Made by a program: the position numbers and the translations under genes. Positions 11,501 to 21,756 of a stretch of DNA of 64,000 nt are shown here, piece after piece. Under the pieces are notes generated by a model. It saw only the letters and a list, made by a program, of their open reading frames with translations, had not been told where the DNA came from and did not search any database. The stretch is from Pectinophora gossypiella (taxonomy: Eukaryota; Arthropoda; Insecta; Lepidoptera; Gelechiidae), in NCBI RefSeq assembly GCF_024362695.1, contig NC_065419.1, forward strand, positions 11,594,678 through 11,658,677. The letters run 5' to 3'. How positions within the stretch are numbered: position 1 is the first letter of the stretch; each line of letters starts with the position of its first letter.

Positions 11501-14500
11501 GTATCTCGAATAAAGATGATGAAATTGATGAATGATCTTTTTATCATTAGAAAGAGTGATAGGTAAAGTTATCTTCCTGACAACGGAAAACTACTGCAAC
11601 TTAAGAAGCCTTGCGTTAATGAAATTGTCTCCAGACTTGTTGATGTTGTGACAATCAATTTGATGGAGTTCGCTAACTGATACGGTATCCTTAATATAGA
11701 CGCTTGCATTAAAGGTTCAATCTAACAAGCGCAAAACATTTTTGTTTTGAAACTTTAAAGTCATCACTCATTGGCGATAATAAGTAATTATGGATTGTCC
11801 ATATTGGCACGGTATCAGAAGTGGCTGCGAGTTATACCCTTGGGAATACGGGCGTATTTGTAGATATGAGGTTTATGAAAGCTGTAAAAACTGTTTTTTT
11901 TCCCTGCCTAGTATGCCTAGTACCTTTGTAGAACTAAGTTTATTAACATTCCGATGTTCCGAAAATAGTCCCGCCCGTAGCTTCTAAAGCAATGTTCTAT
12001 AAGTATTATGTAGACGTTCCCTACATCGTTGTTTACATAACTGCGGATTCACATTTCGCTGAGAAGTTATTTGACACGAATAGGTTATATTAGTTATCGA
12101 ATATCGCATCGCGGCATCGGAAGTGATATTGTTTTCGCAGTAGACCGTAACACTGCATTAGGAATGCGAGCTAGGACTTAAAAAGGTTTAGTTGTACATA
12201 CGGTTAAGGGTAAGTACCGATTTTACAGACCAATAAGAAATCGGTAACATAATTTTATACCGGAATGATAAGGATTAAGTAACCTTAACTGTTTGTTTAC
12301 CTTAACCTTTCCAAACCCTGATGCGAGCCTCTTTTCAACGCAGAATGTAGCTTTTCCAAAATGGACATGTAAATATAATGGTATATCTATTCTGCGCCTG
12401 AGCGAGCACACGTTTATCGCGAAACAACTGAAACAGCTAACTTACTTACATCTCGATCTCGATACAATAGCCCGGCCCGGCCTTGAGCCTCTGTTAGCTT
12501 CTGAAGTGACATTGGCCAAGGTCGATTTTATCTCTAGGACCTAATCGGTCTAAATGGTTAAAGCAAATGTTGTTGATAAATGAGGATCTCACGATGCCCA
12601 CTGTTATTCTGGTTTAAGAATTCGAGGTCAAAAAAATATATTTTTGAAACAAGTCTGTACGGCATTGGACTGAATTCGTAAGTTCTTAAAAGTATGTTAT
12701 TAATTATTGAATTTAAAAATAATTGTGTTTGTCACCTCTAATGACACAACAAGTGATTTATTGACGATATTTCGATTGTATTAGACTCATTATTGGTGTC
12801 AACAAAGATCGTCTTTTGAAGTCTATTGTGTAGGCAAACAAACACTTTGGTTGATATTGGTTCGAGTCGTCAAAGCATTATTACGATAAGCAAGAGCACT
12901 GTCATATATCTTCGCTGTCTTGCATCGAGTCGTTTAAAATGTTTTGTTCCCGTTATTTAAACTTGGAACTAACTAAAAATTTGAACGTGTTATCTGAACG
13001 CCAGCCGTTTTAAAATTAGTCGACCAAACTATCGACCCTGCTTCAGCAGTGAAATGTAAAGATCAGTGACATGCAACGGCATTGAACAACGGTATGAAAA
13101 TCAATATTCCTTGGCTCGTAATAATAAGCAGCATTTTGGATTCGAGCCAATCTCTGTTTGATTCATAGCGAAATATAAATAAGGTAATCAAAATTGTTTA
13201 CAACAGTCAACGCGTAAGTTGTCATGGATTTGTAACCCTAAACGCTGCCGTGAAGGCAAGTCCATTTACAGGTCCATTTATGGGTACTAGCTATTATACC
13301 TCTAGGTACGTCCTGTTCCCACGGCAGCATACATTTCCGCCCAAATTATTATTGCCATTGGAGTCAAATGTACAAGTCAAGTCAATAAAATAGTGTATAA
13401 AAAACTCAACAGCATCCTGCGCTGCACATTACCGGGTACGGGATTTCATATTCCTTTAGGACCTAGGGGTCTTTTATGGATTTATGCAGGGACCTGTATT
13501 TAGCAATCCGGCTATTAAGTCATCATCATTAATTTAAGAACTACGCTCTTGTCGTTGCAGCATTTTCCATGCTACTTTTTTTAGGGAAAAATAGGGCAGT
13601 GTTTTCCCTCTTGCCTTCAGTCCCGCAGTACTCTGTCTGACGCAAGTGGGATGGCGCCCAGAGTAGTCTATTACAAAGCCATACTAGGTCTCGTGGCCCC
13701 CGCCTCTGAATAGTACTGACAGTTACTGCTGCCCTCTGTCAGGTTCCAGGTTATAGTCCCTGTGACTTGCCCCTTCCGTCCTGCATTAAGTATACCAGTA
13801 AAAAAAAAACAAAACATATATATGTTGTGATTTAGCGCATCATATTATTATAGCTTTCTTACACCAGGCGCCTGAGCATTCCAAATTTCCCGACGTAAAA
13901 AAATAATTGGAGACATTACAAATATTTAGATACGAATGATTCAAGAGAAATGCTATAAATAAAAAAGAGAACTTTGATATAACAGTTTAAACTGTGTACT
14001 TTGACTGTTTCGTGAGCGCGTTCGCAATGTCCTCAGGAAAGGTCGTCATCAAATTGACGTGGTTTCTGAATGTTTTGATATCTATTTCGGGAACCATAGG
14101 ATAGACGATGTGCACGTACTTTTGGATATAATTCGCGCATCGCGGTAGTTAACTACTTCTTGGATTTTGATACTGAAACGAGTGACCGCGATCATCGCAC
14201 TTGCAACAGTTTTGAAACATCGGGAATCTCATATCCCTGATTTTAACGCGGCAAGAATCCCGTATTATGTATTTTAATTTTGAGACTGAAGTTGATTTAT
14301 TTTATTTTGTTCGGGAAGCTTACAGCTTAATTCACACAATGTTACACTTAGTAGTAAGTAAAGGCCAATTACATAAGCTACCACAATTAAATGAAAAAGA
14401 GTTATACAAGGTTTGAGAGTCTATACAGGGTGTTAGTGACATCGTAACGAATACTACGAAAAATTCACGCATTCAAACACAGAATCACGAGTTGAATCAT

Positions 14501-17500
14501 CCCCCTCAGTACCTATTCGGTACGATGTCACTACCATCCTGTAGTTAACTGAGGTACTTCTTAGATAAGTTATACAATCTATGACATTTTCCCGATAGAA
14601 AACACAACCATCACAGATCCAACGACTAACCACACCTGCTATTACTTTATCGATTTATCATGAAGGGGAGGCTTTTCCCAGCAGTGGGACAATACGACTA
14701 CTTATAGAAAATATAATATAATCAAGTGTAACTAGGCTTTATGCTCCCTTTTCTATCCTTACGCGAACTGAAAATTGAATGAATGTAGGTACGCACGGTC
14801 ACGAGTACTAATATGTATACAGTTTGAAACCATGTCACATTAACTTTTTTGAGAAATTAAACCGTAAGTCTCATTAAATGTCAAAATGATAGTGCGACAG
14901 GGTTCTAAAGTGGGTACATGATATTGTACTGTACCTACTTATGTATAGTCACACTAATTTAAGAGCCACGCGCTTCCCTCTCACTTTAAAGGTCGCAGGT
15001 TCGAATCCAGCACAGGCCTAAACCAAAGATTGTCGAATATGTTTTCGAATTCATGTTTGGATCATAAATGTTTATCACGTGCTCAGCGGTGACGGAAACC
15101 ACCGGTGGCCCCTATTTATTTATTTACATTTCACGACTTTACAGTGCAGAGGCGCCAATGCGCCGTGAAACTTTAAATATAAACAATAATATAAAAAAAA
15201 CGGGATAATGCTAGGGATTTGATGCTCTTGTCGGTGTAGCATTCTCCATTCTTGTGTATCAAAGGCAAATTCCTTAACTTCCTTAAGACACAACGTCCGC
15301 CTTCTCTTTAAATAGTGCTAAGTTTAAAAACAAGTCGTAAAATAAACTTTACATAGTAACGGTTTTGTCCACTTAACAATTAAAATGGCTGTTCTTAAGA
15401 ACTGAGTACCTAGTACCTACATACGAGGTAAGATTGTAAACAAGTCATTCATGTACTCAAGCTGTAGCTACTGGTTATGTAATCCACAAGATTTGCCTTT
15501 ATTGCATGCGATACCTAAAGTTATGAATAGCGCATTATTGCGTTCTAAATAACTTGAAAATACTGCATAAATTATAAATGCAAGGCCATTGATATTTGAA
15601 TCAGTTATGTAGGTATAAATATTGATATCTCTCTACGATTATCCCGGGTCCGCTTACCTAACCTGAAGATTTGACAATTCCGGTTTTTACAGAACCGACT
15701 GCCTGTCTGACCTTCCAAGTTCCAACTCGCGAAAGGAAAACCAACCCAATACAAATTAGGTCATACACCTCCGAAAATGCATTTCTCGGGAATGTGGGTT
15801 TCTTCACGATGTTTTTTCTCTTATGCTTGGTCCCTGTGAAAAATGGGATAAAGCTAGGGAGATGATGAGTGATAAAGCTATAGCCTACAAATTAGCTTAA
15901 CAACTATTTATTTACATGCCAATAGCCGGAACTGATGAACGGATTTTACCGAAGAGTCCGAAATGAAAGCAAGAACGGTCACCCAACGAGAGACCGTTCC
16001 GATATTGCTTAACTCTGTTAACAATCAACAAGTAGGTACAATTAGACTACGGGCTCCTAGTTTTTTTTATTAAACAGCATACCTATATTACTATTGTGAG
16101 TCGCGATTGCTGCGTATATACAACCGGTACCTATACCTACATCGCAAATAATGTGTGAGAGCCTTGATGATGCCACTTCGCCAAGGACATATTATGTCGC
16201 GCCTATACAAAACGTAAACCTACAAAACCAATTTAGATGAAATTGGTATGAGAACGTAGTCTTCTTGTTATCACGTGGGTTGTGAGGTAGATTAACCAAC
16301 CTCATCAATCCTGGTGTCAGGGTTATTCAAATTCAAAAATATTACACTTTGATTTTTTACATTTTTACATAACGAACGTCTCATCCGCCTAAAACTAATG
16401 CAGCTTCTCACAACCCGTATGGCCGGGGAAAAGAAGCTGCAAGAAAAACCTCGGCACAGATCCCTAGACGATCTTTAAAAAAAAAATTAAACATAAAATA
16501 TTGGTATACAACTGAGTAATTTAGCTGCCTAATATCAGTTCTCAGACAGTTAAACCCATGTAACTACTGTCTTAAAACAGTTGAAAGGCAAATTCTGAAT
16601 GTCAATGGGAATCTTATTCTAAAAACGTATACATTGCCCCTTAAAAGATTTAGTAATCTTATGTAATCGACTGACTTGTAAAGCAAGTTTATTTTTATAA
16701 TTGAGCTGCCAAAGGTCCCTGGCATGACTCATGTAAAAACTAACGACTACTTACTTTCATCAGTAAGCAGTAATCGGAACCAACAGCTTAACGTGCCTTC
16801 CGGACCACGGATCATCTTACTTTCGGACAATTAGGTGATCAGCCTGTAATGTCCTGACCAAACTAGGGACCACAAAGTGAACGTAGTAAGAACATAAGAT
16901 GGTTTTGTTCCGTAAATCGCCTTACGAGGATAAGAAGAGGATGGAAAATCGTACCGCGCGCGATAACTGCAGTCCAAGCCGACATGTCGCGGGCGGATGG
17001 CTAGTTCCTTATAATAACATAAGCTCACGACCACATCCCAACTGGGGTAGTCAGACGTACATAAATCCATCGCAAGATGAACTAAGTACCCACATTTGAC
17101 CAATGCAATAGGTGGTGAGCCGTATCGCCGTCTATAATGGTCGAGCCAACTGTGTTAGTGAAAACTGCACTTAATATAAATTAATAACTCATTGGTGCAA
17201 GTCCGGTACCGGGATTTGAACCGCTGTTTGAGAAGAAAACCGGTGAACCAGAGGACCACGGTGTTATTTATATTAATTACTACCGATTTCGCTCGGGTGC
17301 AATGCTGAGGAAAAAAATGAAATTATTTACGACTTCACATTTAACACCTCAAAAATAACAGTATTTCTCCACTATTTAATGGATGTTATTATACATATAA
17401 ACCTTCCTCTTGAATCACTCTATTTATAAAAAAAAACCGCATCAAAATATGTTGCGTAGTTTTAAAGATTTAAGCGTACATAGGGATATAGGGACAGAAA

Positions 17501-20500
17501 AAGCGACTTTGTTTTATACTATGTAGTGATAAACATGAAACCTGGTCACCGCTTGTGTAAAAGGACTTTGAAGATCGGTTGAACGATAAATGAACCGTCA
17601 TTGTAAACACAACAATAGTAGGAAACAACGCATTACGTGCACTCTACGTGATAACCTACGTGAACGTAACTATGTTGTTTTCTTCTAATTGCGATCTTAA
17701 AATAGACATCGGTTACATAAACATCGGTTTAATGGTGTGCAGATAAATGCTTGTAGGTATAAACATATCGATTAACTATGTATAATATAACATAACATCC
17801 CGAAGGGGTAGGCATAGGTGTATATGTATACCTATGTATATACAATACACTCACAAAAAATGTTTCTAGGATTTTCCTCAACATAACATAAGCTCAATTG
17901 AATTAATTGAAAGCGCAAGATGAATTAAGTACCCACACCTCACCGAGCTTCCTGTTAGACCAACGTAATAGGTGTTGAGTTGAGGCCTATAATGGTCGAC
18001 CCAACTGCGCTTAAGAAAGAAACTATAAGAACCTAATCAATTTAACATAACATAACATCGCGCTTGTATTCCCGGAGGGGTAGGCAGGGGTGGTAAATAT
18101 CTGTATCTCTTATCTACAATTGATTGTCATAATTGATATATTTATCCAAATAAGATATATAATATATGTAAGATATACAAATTCTTAAGGATATTTAGAC
18201 ATTGATAAACTGATAATGATAAAATTTATCTTCTCACTGGGTAAGTATTTATTATGTCAGGTAAACAATGGAAGTAATCAAATGAAGTGTCATATAATGT
18301 TAAATAAGAAATGTCCTTGATAACAGGTTTATTGCGTATTAGAGTTGTTATTTTAATATAATTTGTTTAATATTCATTCAAACAAATTCTTTAAATAAGA
18401 AACATATAATTATTGATAGTTGAAAGTTGCTCCTCAGAAGTTTAATAAGTTGATAAAACAGTAGTAGTATTTTAATTACAATATTAACATTTACTTCGAA
18501 TTGTTTTTTTTTAAATCAGCCATTGGGTGGGTATATCCTAGGCCAAAGATAAATAATAAATCTGATTACTAAATAAAGACAGATATAAAAGTATTGAAAA
18601 TCATTTTTTTTTCTATTTAACTTATTTATGAATTTCAATCAAGAAAAACGTAATATTTTAATAATAATAAGTACCATTTTTAACATGTTTTTCTATGACG
18701 TCACAGGTTGCTTTTTCAAACAAATTCCATAGAAATTTCATGTTTTGACGTTAAGTAAAAAGTAACCAAATTAACCAATTTGACTATTCAGAAACTAGCC
18801 TATTACCTGGTGTTTAGGTATCTTGGAGCAAACTCTTCGTGTGCTGGTGGCATCTGATGGTGGGGGGTTGGAGGGTGGCACCCCCACACCCTTGGAAGAC
18901 TGGAGTCTGGTCTTCACCACCTCTAGTGGACATGTCACCACCGCTCCGGCAGTGCCTGCCACACTGCAAGAAATTAACGTCAACATAAGGAATGAATTAT
19001 GTAATGTTACAACAAGTATTTATTTTATTTATCAATAACACAATTTTTATATACTTTTATCAACTTTATATGATGAAAAAATAATTTGTTAAAAATAGTA
19101 ATAGATTTACATAACCCAGGTACCTATTTGTGGCTTATTTATTGGTGGCTTACCTATTTGTAGGTTTGTCTCCGACAACACCTACTACTTGGCCAGAAGC
19201 AAATGTTAAGTTCTAATATCATAAAACACCCAATGCTATTCATTTTTTAAATTATAAAATACTAATTTAGAAATAGAAGCCAGTCTAAGATGATCAAAAA
19301 TCAATCTTATGAATTAAGGAACAATCACTGGGTAGGTACGACATTTGACCACTTTTGTTGAGGATGTCACAGGACAGTATTTCCATACAAACTCCAAAGA
19401 AAACTTTTGTTTTGATGTTTCATAAAAAGTATCACATTCAACTAGGTAGTCAAGTAGCCTATTGCATCTAATAGGACTGCACAGATTCAGGCTGCCTGAA
19501 TGATAGGTAGATGGATTAACATTTAATAAAAAAATAGGTATACAAATAACCTATCATATCAACTTTATATTCAAGATATTGTACTTTTATTTATGCTATT
19601 AATTATATTAAAATTATAGTAAATTATTAGAATTCTAGTTTCTTCTAATAATAATCTAGTTAGATTGAGATCAATGACCAACCTCATCAACACTGGTGTT
19701 AGGGTTATTATCGAGCTATTTAAGGCTAGTGACATGGCTCATGTAACATCATGCTTTAGTATGCAATAGGTATTTTGCAATGAGGTAGAAATGTTGTGAA
19801 ATCTAATCTTTATAAAATGCCATGTGGATTTTTTGATGAATTGGACAACATTTTCGAGTTGTTGAGGTTCTTTACAAATTCAATATGCATAAAGAACTTG
19901 TTTAAAGATAAATTAGGTACTACATAAACTAGAAAAGCATAGGGTGTGGGTGATCTGTTTGTGTCTATGTGTGTTGTGAGTGTCTGAGGTTCTGCAAGAT
20001 GATGAATGATGTGTGAAAATTAAATATGTTTTTATATTGTTTACTGTTAAGTTACCTTATTTGACCTACCTACCCTACCTACCTTATCTTATCCCTATGT
20101 TACCTTATTTTTAATCAAGTTTCTTATGTCTAATTATAGGTATTATTATGAAAGTTTCACGGCGCATTGGCCCTTCTGCTCTATGATATATTATAGTCGT
20201 AAAATATAAATAAATAAATAGCATAAAGTGCTGTAAGTATGAAATTCAAGTTATGTATGATGTAATACCTACCAAACTCCATTTTAAATAACCTAACAAA
20301 TAATGTTAAATAGATATCAATTGATTAAAGTATAACAAAGACTTTCTGTATAAGATAATAAAATAAATATCAATAACAGTAGGTATTACCATACCACATT
20401 TATTGCAAAGTTTATTTACATCATTTTGTATGAGTTGTAATGTCAGGATAACTGAATCTTGGTAGGAAAACATATTCTTATTGGGAAGTATCTATTATTC

Positions 20501-20823
20501 TTTATACTATGAAAATATTAAAATCATAACAACTTACATATGTTAACCAAATTGCTACCTAGGTACCTATTCTCAGTGCACATGTACTTACTGGTTACTT
20601 TAGTTTCATATTCTATTTATAGACTGGTCATGCCACGCGCAATTACAGAAAAACGGTGTAAACAACGTCTGGCCATCGGCCACATGTGGCCGATGAGGAC
20701 ATGTCCTCGATTGTCCAAATTGATAAAGATAAAAATAAGAATTGATAACAGGTTCCGAAGCCGATTGGTACCGGTCACTTACCCTCCCGCCACAAGATGT
20801 ATCGCTGTATCCCTCTGAGACAT
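2440..20823 (-). CDS. Rim2: Mitochondrial pyrimidine-nucleotide carrier, SLC25A33/36 (Rim2) type, 8 exons
   Basis: This carrier exchanges pyrimidine (deoxy)nucleotides across the inner mitochondrial membrane and supports mtDNA synthesis. Exons on the minus strand are 20823-20783, 18963-18807, 8311-8154, 6735-6557, 6369-6257, 5454-5235, 3271-3169 and 2560-2440 (41, 157, 158, 179, 113, 220, 103 and 121 nt). Together they make 1092 nt, that is 363 aa plus TAG, with every junction in phase. The three mitochondrial-carrier signatures are PLEVVK (26-31), PIWFVK (188-193; the Trp in place of the acid is typical of this subfamily) and PHEVAR (288-293). Subfamily blocks include [13 protein letters not shown] at the N-terminus, [36 protein letters not shown] and [14 protein letters not shown] near the end. 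The loop after the first signature is long, as in SLC25A33/36. Intron 2 is about 10.5 kb and full of mobile elements. Whether it is the single fly-type Rim2 or a paralogue cannot be told here. Confidence 0.93.
2594..2713. repeat. Palindromic MITE in the last carrier intron
   Basis: Left end tgacgcgaagatgtgcgg...gaccaatcac and the reverse complement of the right end tgacgcggagatgtgcagg...gaccaatcac form an imperfect inverted repeat around a short GAGA-like core. It starts about 33 bases from the exon 8 acceptor. Confidence 0.65.
2823..2985. repeat. Interspersed repeat (taagactaaagacc family)
   Basis: Shares the blocks gccatttaagactaaag, gaggtcggcgcccgata and gtgttaccgttctata with sequence at 4646-5030 and, more weakly, 45150-45230. 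No coding potential was seen. Confidence 0.5.
2999..3093 (-). repeat. SINE family B, 3' part
   Basis: The reverse complement of the family-B tail: cgtcccactgctgggcacag followed by the block with the inverted Thr-rich-like bases ctccaatcaactggaggggg. It matches the 3' third of the copy at 36843-37165. Confidence 0.7.
3169..3271 (-). CDS. Rim2: SLC25 carrier exon 7 with third carrier signature
   Basis: The acceptor is tattgcag. The exon codes (E)[17 protein letters not shown], then [17 protein letters not shown], to donor gtaaat. It is too short to stand out as an ORF and was found by extending the carrier model; its phase fits exactly. Confidence 0.88.
3376..3658 (+). repeat. SINE family A copy, core deleted
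   Basis: The tRNA-like head has an A box (tggtccactgcctgagcg) and a B box (gggttcgaatcc). It is followed by the body tcactttgtgatccctag and the tail acacgatagaaga. The central module gtgcttcggaaggcacgtt seen in other copies is missing. It lies in carrier intron 6, opposite to the gene. Confidence 0.85.
3659..4645. other. Carrier intron 6, AT-rich part
   Basis: No gene seen. It holds a duplicated ataagatagtatgttyta motif (3711-3747) and an (AT)n run near 4089-4105. Confidence 0.5.
4646..5030. repeat. Second copy of the taagactaaag repeat, split
   Basis: 4646-4740 matches 2830-2925. The second part (actaaagacccagagagaatg ... gccgttctata, 4936-5025) matches 2912-2980. The stretch between, 4741-4935, is an extra segment, so the copy appears interrupted. 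Confidence 0.45.
5235..5454 (-). CDS. Rim2: SLC25 carrier exon 6
   Basis: The acceptor is acattttcag. The exon codes [20 protein letters not shown], then the variable loop [15 protein letters not shown], then [13 protein letters not shown], to donor gtaagt. The third signature is split between this exon and exon 7. Confidence 0.9.
5520..5730 (+). repeat. SINE family C, 3' half
   Basis: cccacattcccgagaaatgc, aggtcagacaggcagtcgcg and caaatcttcaggtcaggtga follow the order of the full copy at 42772-43073 (opposite strand). Lies in carrier intron 5. Confidence 0.7.
5819..6089 (-). repeat. SINE family A copy in carrier intron 5
   Basis: Runs from ttcttctatcgtgtgggttg to the degenerate B box gggttcgaaacccgatgggg. 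The A-box end is lost. Same orientation as the carrier gene. Confidence 0.8.
6257..6369 (-). CDS. Rim2: SLC25 carrier exon 5 with second carrier signature
   Basis: The exon is 113 nt and codes [17 protein letters not shown], then [16 protein letters not shown], then IYHKT to donor gtaagg. The signature is PIWFVK. Confidence 0.9.
6557..6735 (-). CDS. Rim2: SLC25 carrier exon 4
   Basis: The acceptor is attatttcag|GCATATC and the donor GCAG|gtaaac. The exon codes [14 protein letters not shown], then [17 protein letters not shown], then a loop ending VHLSAASAA. The apparent Met upstream belongs to the intron. Confidence 0.9.
8154..8311 (-). CDS. Rim2: SLC25 carrier exon 3 (matrix loop)
   Basis: The acceptor is gtgtacacag and the donor is gtaaga. 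Read in the phase set by exon 2 it is fully open: it starts [14 protein letters not shown] and ends SLIQCIR, where the final Arg codon is completed by the next exon (HIVQTEG). Longer ORFs in other frames hide it. The loop residues 67-111 are not conserved enough to recognise. The end [12 protein letters not shown] is the subfamily pattern and fixes the call. Confidence 0.85.
8410..8612 (+). repeat. Interspersed repeat also at 57165-57360
   Basis: From tattggccaaatatgttggc to ccatattgtaagaaggag it is nearly identical to the reverse complement of 57168-57352. Both copies read the same 50-odd residues in one frame, but the match is in the DNA throughout. It sits about 100 bases upstream of carrier exon 3, in intron 2. 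Confidence 0.7.
8613..9268. other. Carrier intron 2, unique-looking DNA
   Basis: No gene or clear repeat. ggagctcc blocks at 9160-9167 and 9229-9236 bracket about 60 bases just before the mariner. Confidence 0.4.
9269..10562 (+). mobile_element. mariner DNA transposon, nearly complete
   Basis: A 1294-bp element bounded by TA target duplications (9267-9268 and 10563-10564). It has 28-bp terminal inverted repeats starting cgaggggaggtcaaaaagtt; the right end reads aactttttgacctcccctcg. It carries one transposase gene with a frameshift. It sits in carrier intron 2, antisense to the host gene. The ends are in very good order, which suggests a fairly recent insertion. Confidence 0.93.
9448..10502 (+). 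pseudogene. mariner transposase, one frameshift
   Basis: The N-terminal part (9448-9705) has the helix-turn-helix region [17 protein letters not shown] and DPRSGRP. The reading frame then shifts near 9690-9705, and the rest is open to the stop at 10500-10502. The catalytic triad is intact: [21 protein letters not shown] and [14 protein letters not shown], with 34 residues between the second and third Asp (DD34D). Total coding length is about 350 codons, the family norm. One base gained or lost near KLVLKIPA is the only break seen, so this copy should not make active enzyme. The element could still be moved by a related source. Confidence 0.9.
10810..10960. repeat. Imperfect inverted repeat, MITE-like
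   Basis: attgcaagcaccaagtttca...gcacgaatt at the left and its approximate complement aattcgtgctta...ggtgcttgcc at the right enclose about 80 bases. Confidence 0.45.
10961..13519. other. Carrier intron 2, no gene seen
   Basis: Only short shadow ORFs are present. A piece of the repeat seen at 51800-51990 lies near 11798-11870 (ggtatcagaagtggctgcgag, tacgggcgt). Confidence 0.4.
13520..13800. repeat. Probable interspersed repeat (gcagtgttttccctcttgcc)
   Basis: A GC-rich block with gtgttttccctcttgccttc, cgcaagtgggatggcgccc and an A-rich end at 13799-13808. It looks like a moth repeat. Its start atttaagaactacgctcttg resembles pieces near 15205 and 40640 (inverted). Confidence 0.4.
14426..14541. 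mobile_element. Palindromic MITE, family P1, copy 1
   Basis: Ends cagggtgttagtgacatcgt and its complement near acgatgtcactaccatcctg are flanked by TA on both sides. The centre carries inverted gaatcat motifs. Further copies are at 38300-38530, 38564-38755 and 40741-40941. The TA duplication suggests a Tc1/mariner source. Confidence 0.75.
14817..14945. repeat. Repeat R3, copy 1
   Basis: Blocks tttgaaaccatgtcacatta, aaattaaaccgtaagtctc and tagtgcgacagggttctaaa recur at 58968-59092 (same strand) and 29166-29290 (opposite strand). Confidence 0.65.
14958..15105 (+). repeat. SINE family C, 5' half
   Basis: A tRNA-like head with ctctcactttaaaggtcgca and B box ggttcgaatccagcacagg, followed by tcatgtttggatcataaatg. 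It matches the head end of 42772-43073. Confidence 0.65.
15650..15868 (-). repeat. SINE family C, 3' half
   Basis: cttacctaacctgaagattt, ctgtctgaccttccaagttc and atgcatttctcgggaatgtg match the family-C tail. The ORF 15671-15865 is a shadow of it. Confidence 0.65.
16258..16880 (-). repeat. SINE family A split by another repeat
   Basis: 16258-16327 is the SINE tail end (cgtgggttgtgaggtagatt, cctggtgtcagggttatt). 16700-16880 resumes exactly with gagctgccaaaggtccctgg through accaaactagggaccacaaa. The insert at about 16328-16699 is the repeat listed separately. Confidence 0.75.
16328..16699. mobile_element. Repeat R4 inserted in a SINE
   Basis: It contains ctgcaagaaaaacctcggca, tagacgatctttaaaaaaaa and taatatcagttctcagacag, which match the reverse complement of 47698-47835. 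A weaker trace lies at 52478-52545. The short A-rich runs and variable ends suggest a retroposon 3' region, but the class is not certain. Confidence 0.55.
17016..17285 (-). repeat. SINE family D, full copy
   Basis: In minus orientation it starts with a tRNA-like head (ccgtggtcctctggttcacc, B box cggttcaaatcccggtacc). The body is caatgagttattaatttata, gttggctcgaccattataga and gggtacttagttcatcttgc. It ends ggtcgtgagcttatgtta. The ORFs 16831-17103 and 16899-17099 are shadows. Confidence 0.75.
17286..18806. other. Carrier intron 2, distal part
   Basis: No gene. It holds a degraded SINE D piece at 17885-18030 and AT-rich DNA close to exon 2. Confidence 0.45.
18807..18963 (-). CDS. Rim2: SLC25 carrier exon 2 with first carrier signature
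   Basis: The acceptor is cttgcag. The exon opens [17 protein letters not shown], continues [14 protein letters not shown] and ends in KHQ at donor gtaata. It enters in phase 2 and leaves in phase 0. Confidence 0.9.
18964..20782. other. Carrier intron 1
   Basis: AT-rich and without a gene. It holds a degraded SINE A piece (about 19672-19752, minus) and near its 5' end a pair of perfect palindromes (20674-20707). Confidence 0.5.
20674..20707. promoter_or_regulatory. Two abutting perfect palindromes with an E-box core
   Basis: 20674-20695 is a 22-bp perfect palindrome centred on CACATGTG. 20696-20707 (aggacatgtcct) is a second perfect palindrome directly next to it. They lie about 75 bases inside intron 1 of the carrier. 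A bHLH-type site is possible; this is inference. Confidence 0.45.
20783..20823 (-). CDS. Rim2: SLC25 carrier exon 1
   Basis: ATG is at 20823-20821. The exon codes [13 protein letters not shown] plus two bases of the next Gly codon, then a strong donor gtaagtg. The N-terminus matches the SLC25A33/36 start almost residue for residue. Confidence 0.85.
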
Positions 20824-21300
20824 TTTAGCGCCACACCAATAATTACATGATGCAAATTGCGACTGTCTATAAATAAACAAATGCACCCCTTATTATAGTT
20901 ACGTCGACACACTGCACTGCGAATCCGAACAAACACAATTTAACTGTTATTTCAACAGGAAAGCAAACGTGATCAATTCCACACAGTATTTTGATGTAAA
21001 ACGAAGGAATGTTTCACGTATTTGCAATTAAAAATCGGCGAAATTCTTCACAACACCGCACTTCAACGTTCTTCGTCGTAACAAATTCACACACACGAGC
21101 GCAATATTTGTATCGTACGTGAAATTACACGTCTATTCAACACAGCACACTAGCGAAAATGCGAACATGCGGGAGGGAGCAACGAGCGCGCGGTATCGTG
21201 CGGGAGACAGGGAGGGACGAAGGTGAGGGACTCCAAGGGAGGTGAGGGAGACGAACTATGAAATGTTGCCATTTATATTACGAGAAATGAAACATTTTTA
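20824..21300 (-). promoter_or_regulatory. 5' flank and probable promoter of the SLC25 carrier
   Basis: A locally GC-richer stretch (21150-21250, with gcgggagggagcaacgagcg) sits 0.3-0.4 kb upstream of the carrier ATG. No TATA box is obvious. The exact start site cannot be placed. Confidence 0.45.
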
Positions 21301-21756
21301 TTTTGAATTTAATTTTCAGAAACTAAAAAAGATAATTTAGTCTATTTCATTTTTCTGAATAATGATCTTTTTTTTAATTTTGACGGTTTGAATATATTTT
21401 CTCCTTAATATTCTCTCTACTAGAGTTATAAACCGAATGTAAACAGAGCATACGTGACGTAATGCACGCAACGTGCGTAATTGCGCACACAAATGTGTGC
21501 GTAATTTTCACGATGTTTTCGTTCAAAAGTTGTAGTATTTGGTAGTATTTGGTAGTGGGTGTATGTAAGATGTTGTCTCAGACCAAGTAGGTTTACATTT
21601 TGTTGCCTGTACTTTAATTAATCTATATATAATTAATCAGTTGTTAATCAGTTGTCTATTGAATTTCTTGGTTGATAAAGTAAATAAAGTTTACTGATAA
21701 ATAGGCAGCATGGACGTATAATCTTAGTTAGCCTGATGTTTATAAATTTGAAATGA

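Noticed and set aside
16831..17103. Overlapping ORFs on both strands
   Set aside because: Translate SINE A and SINE D sequence.
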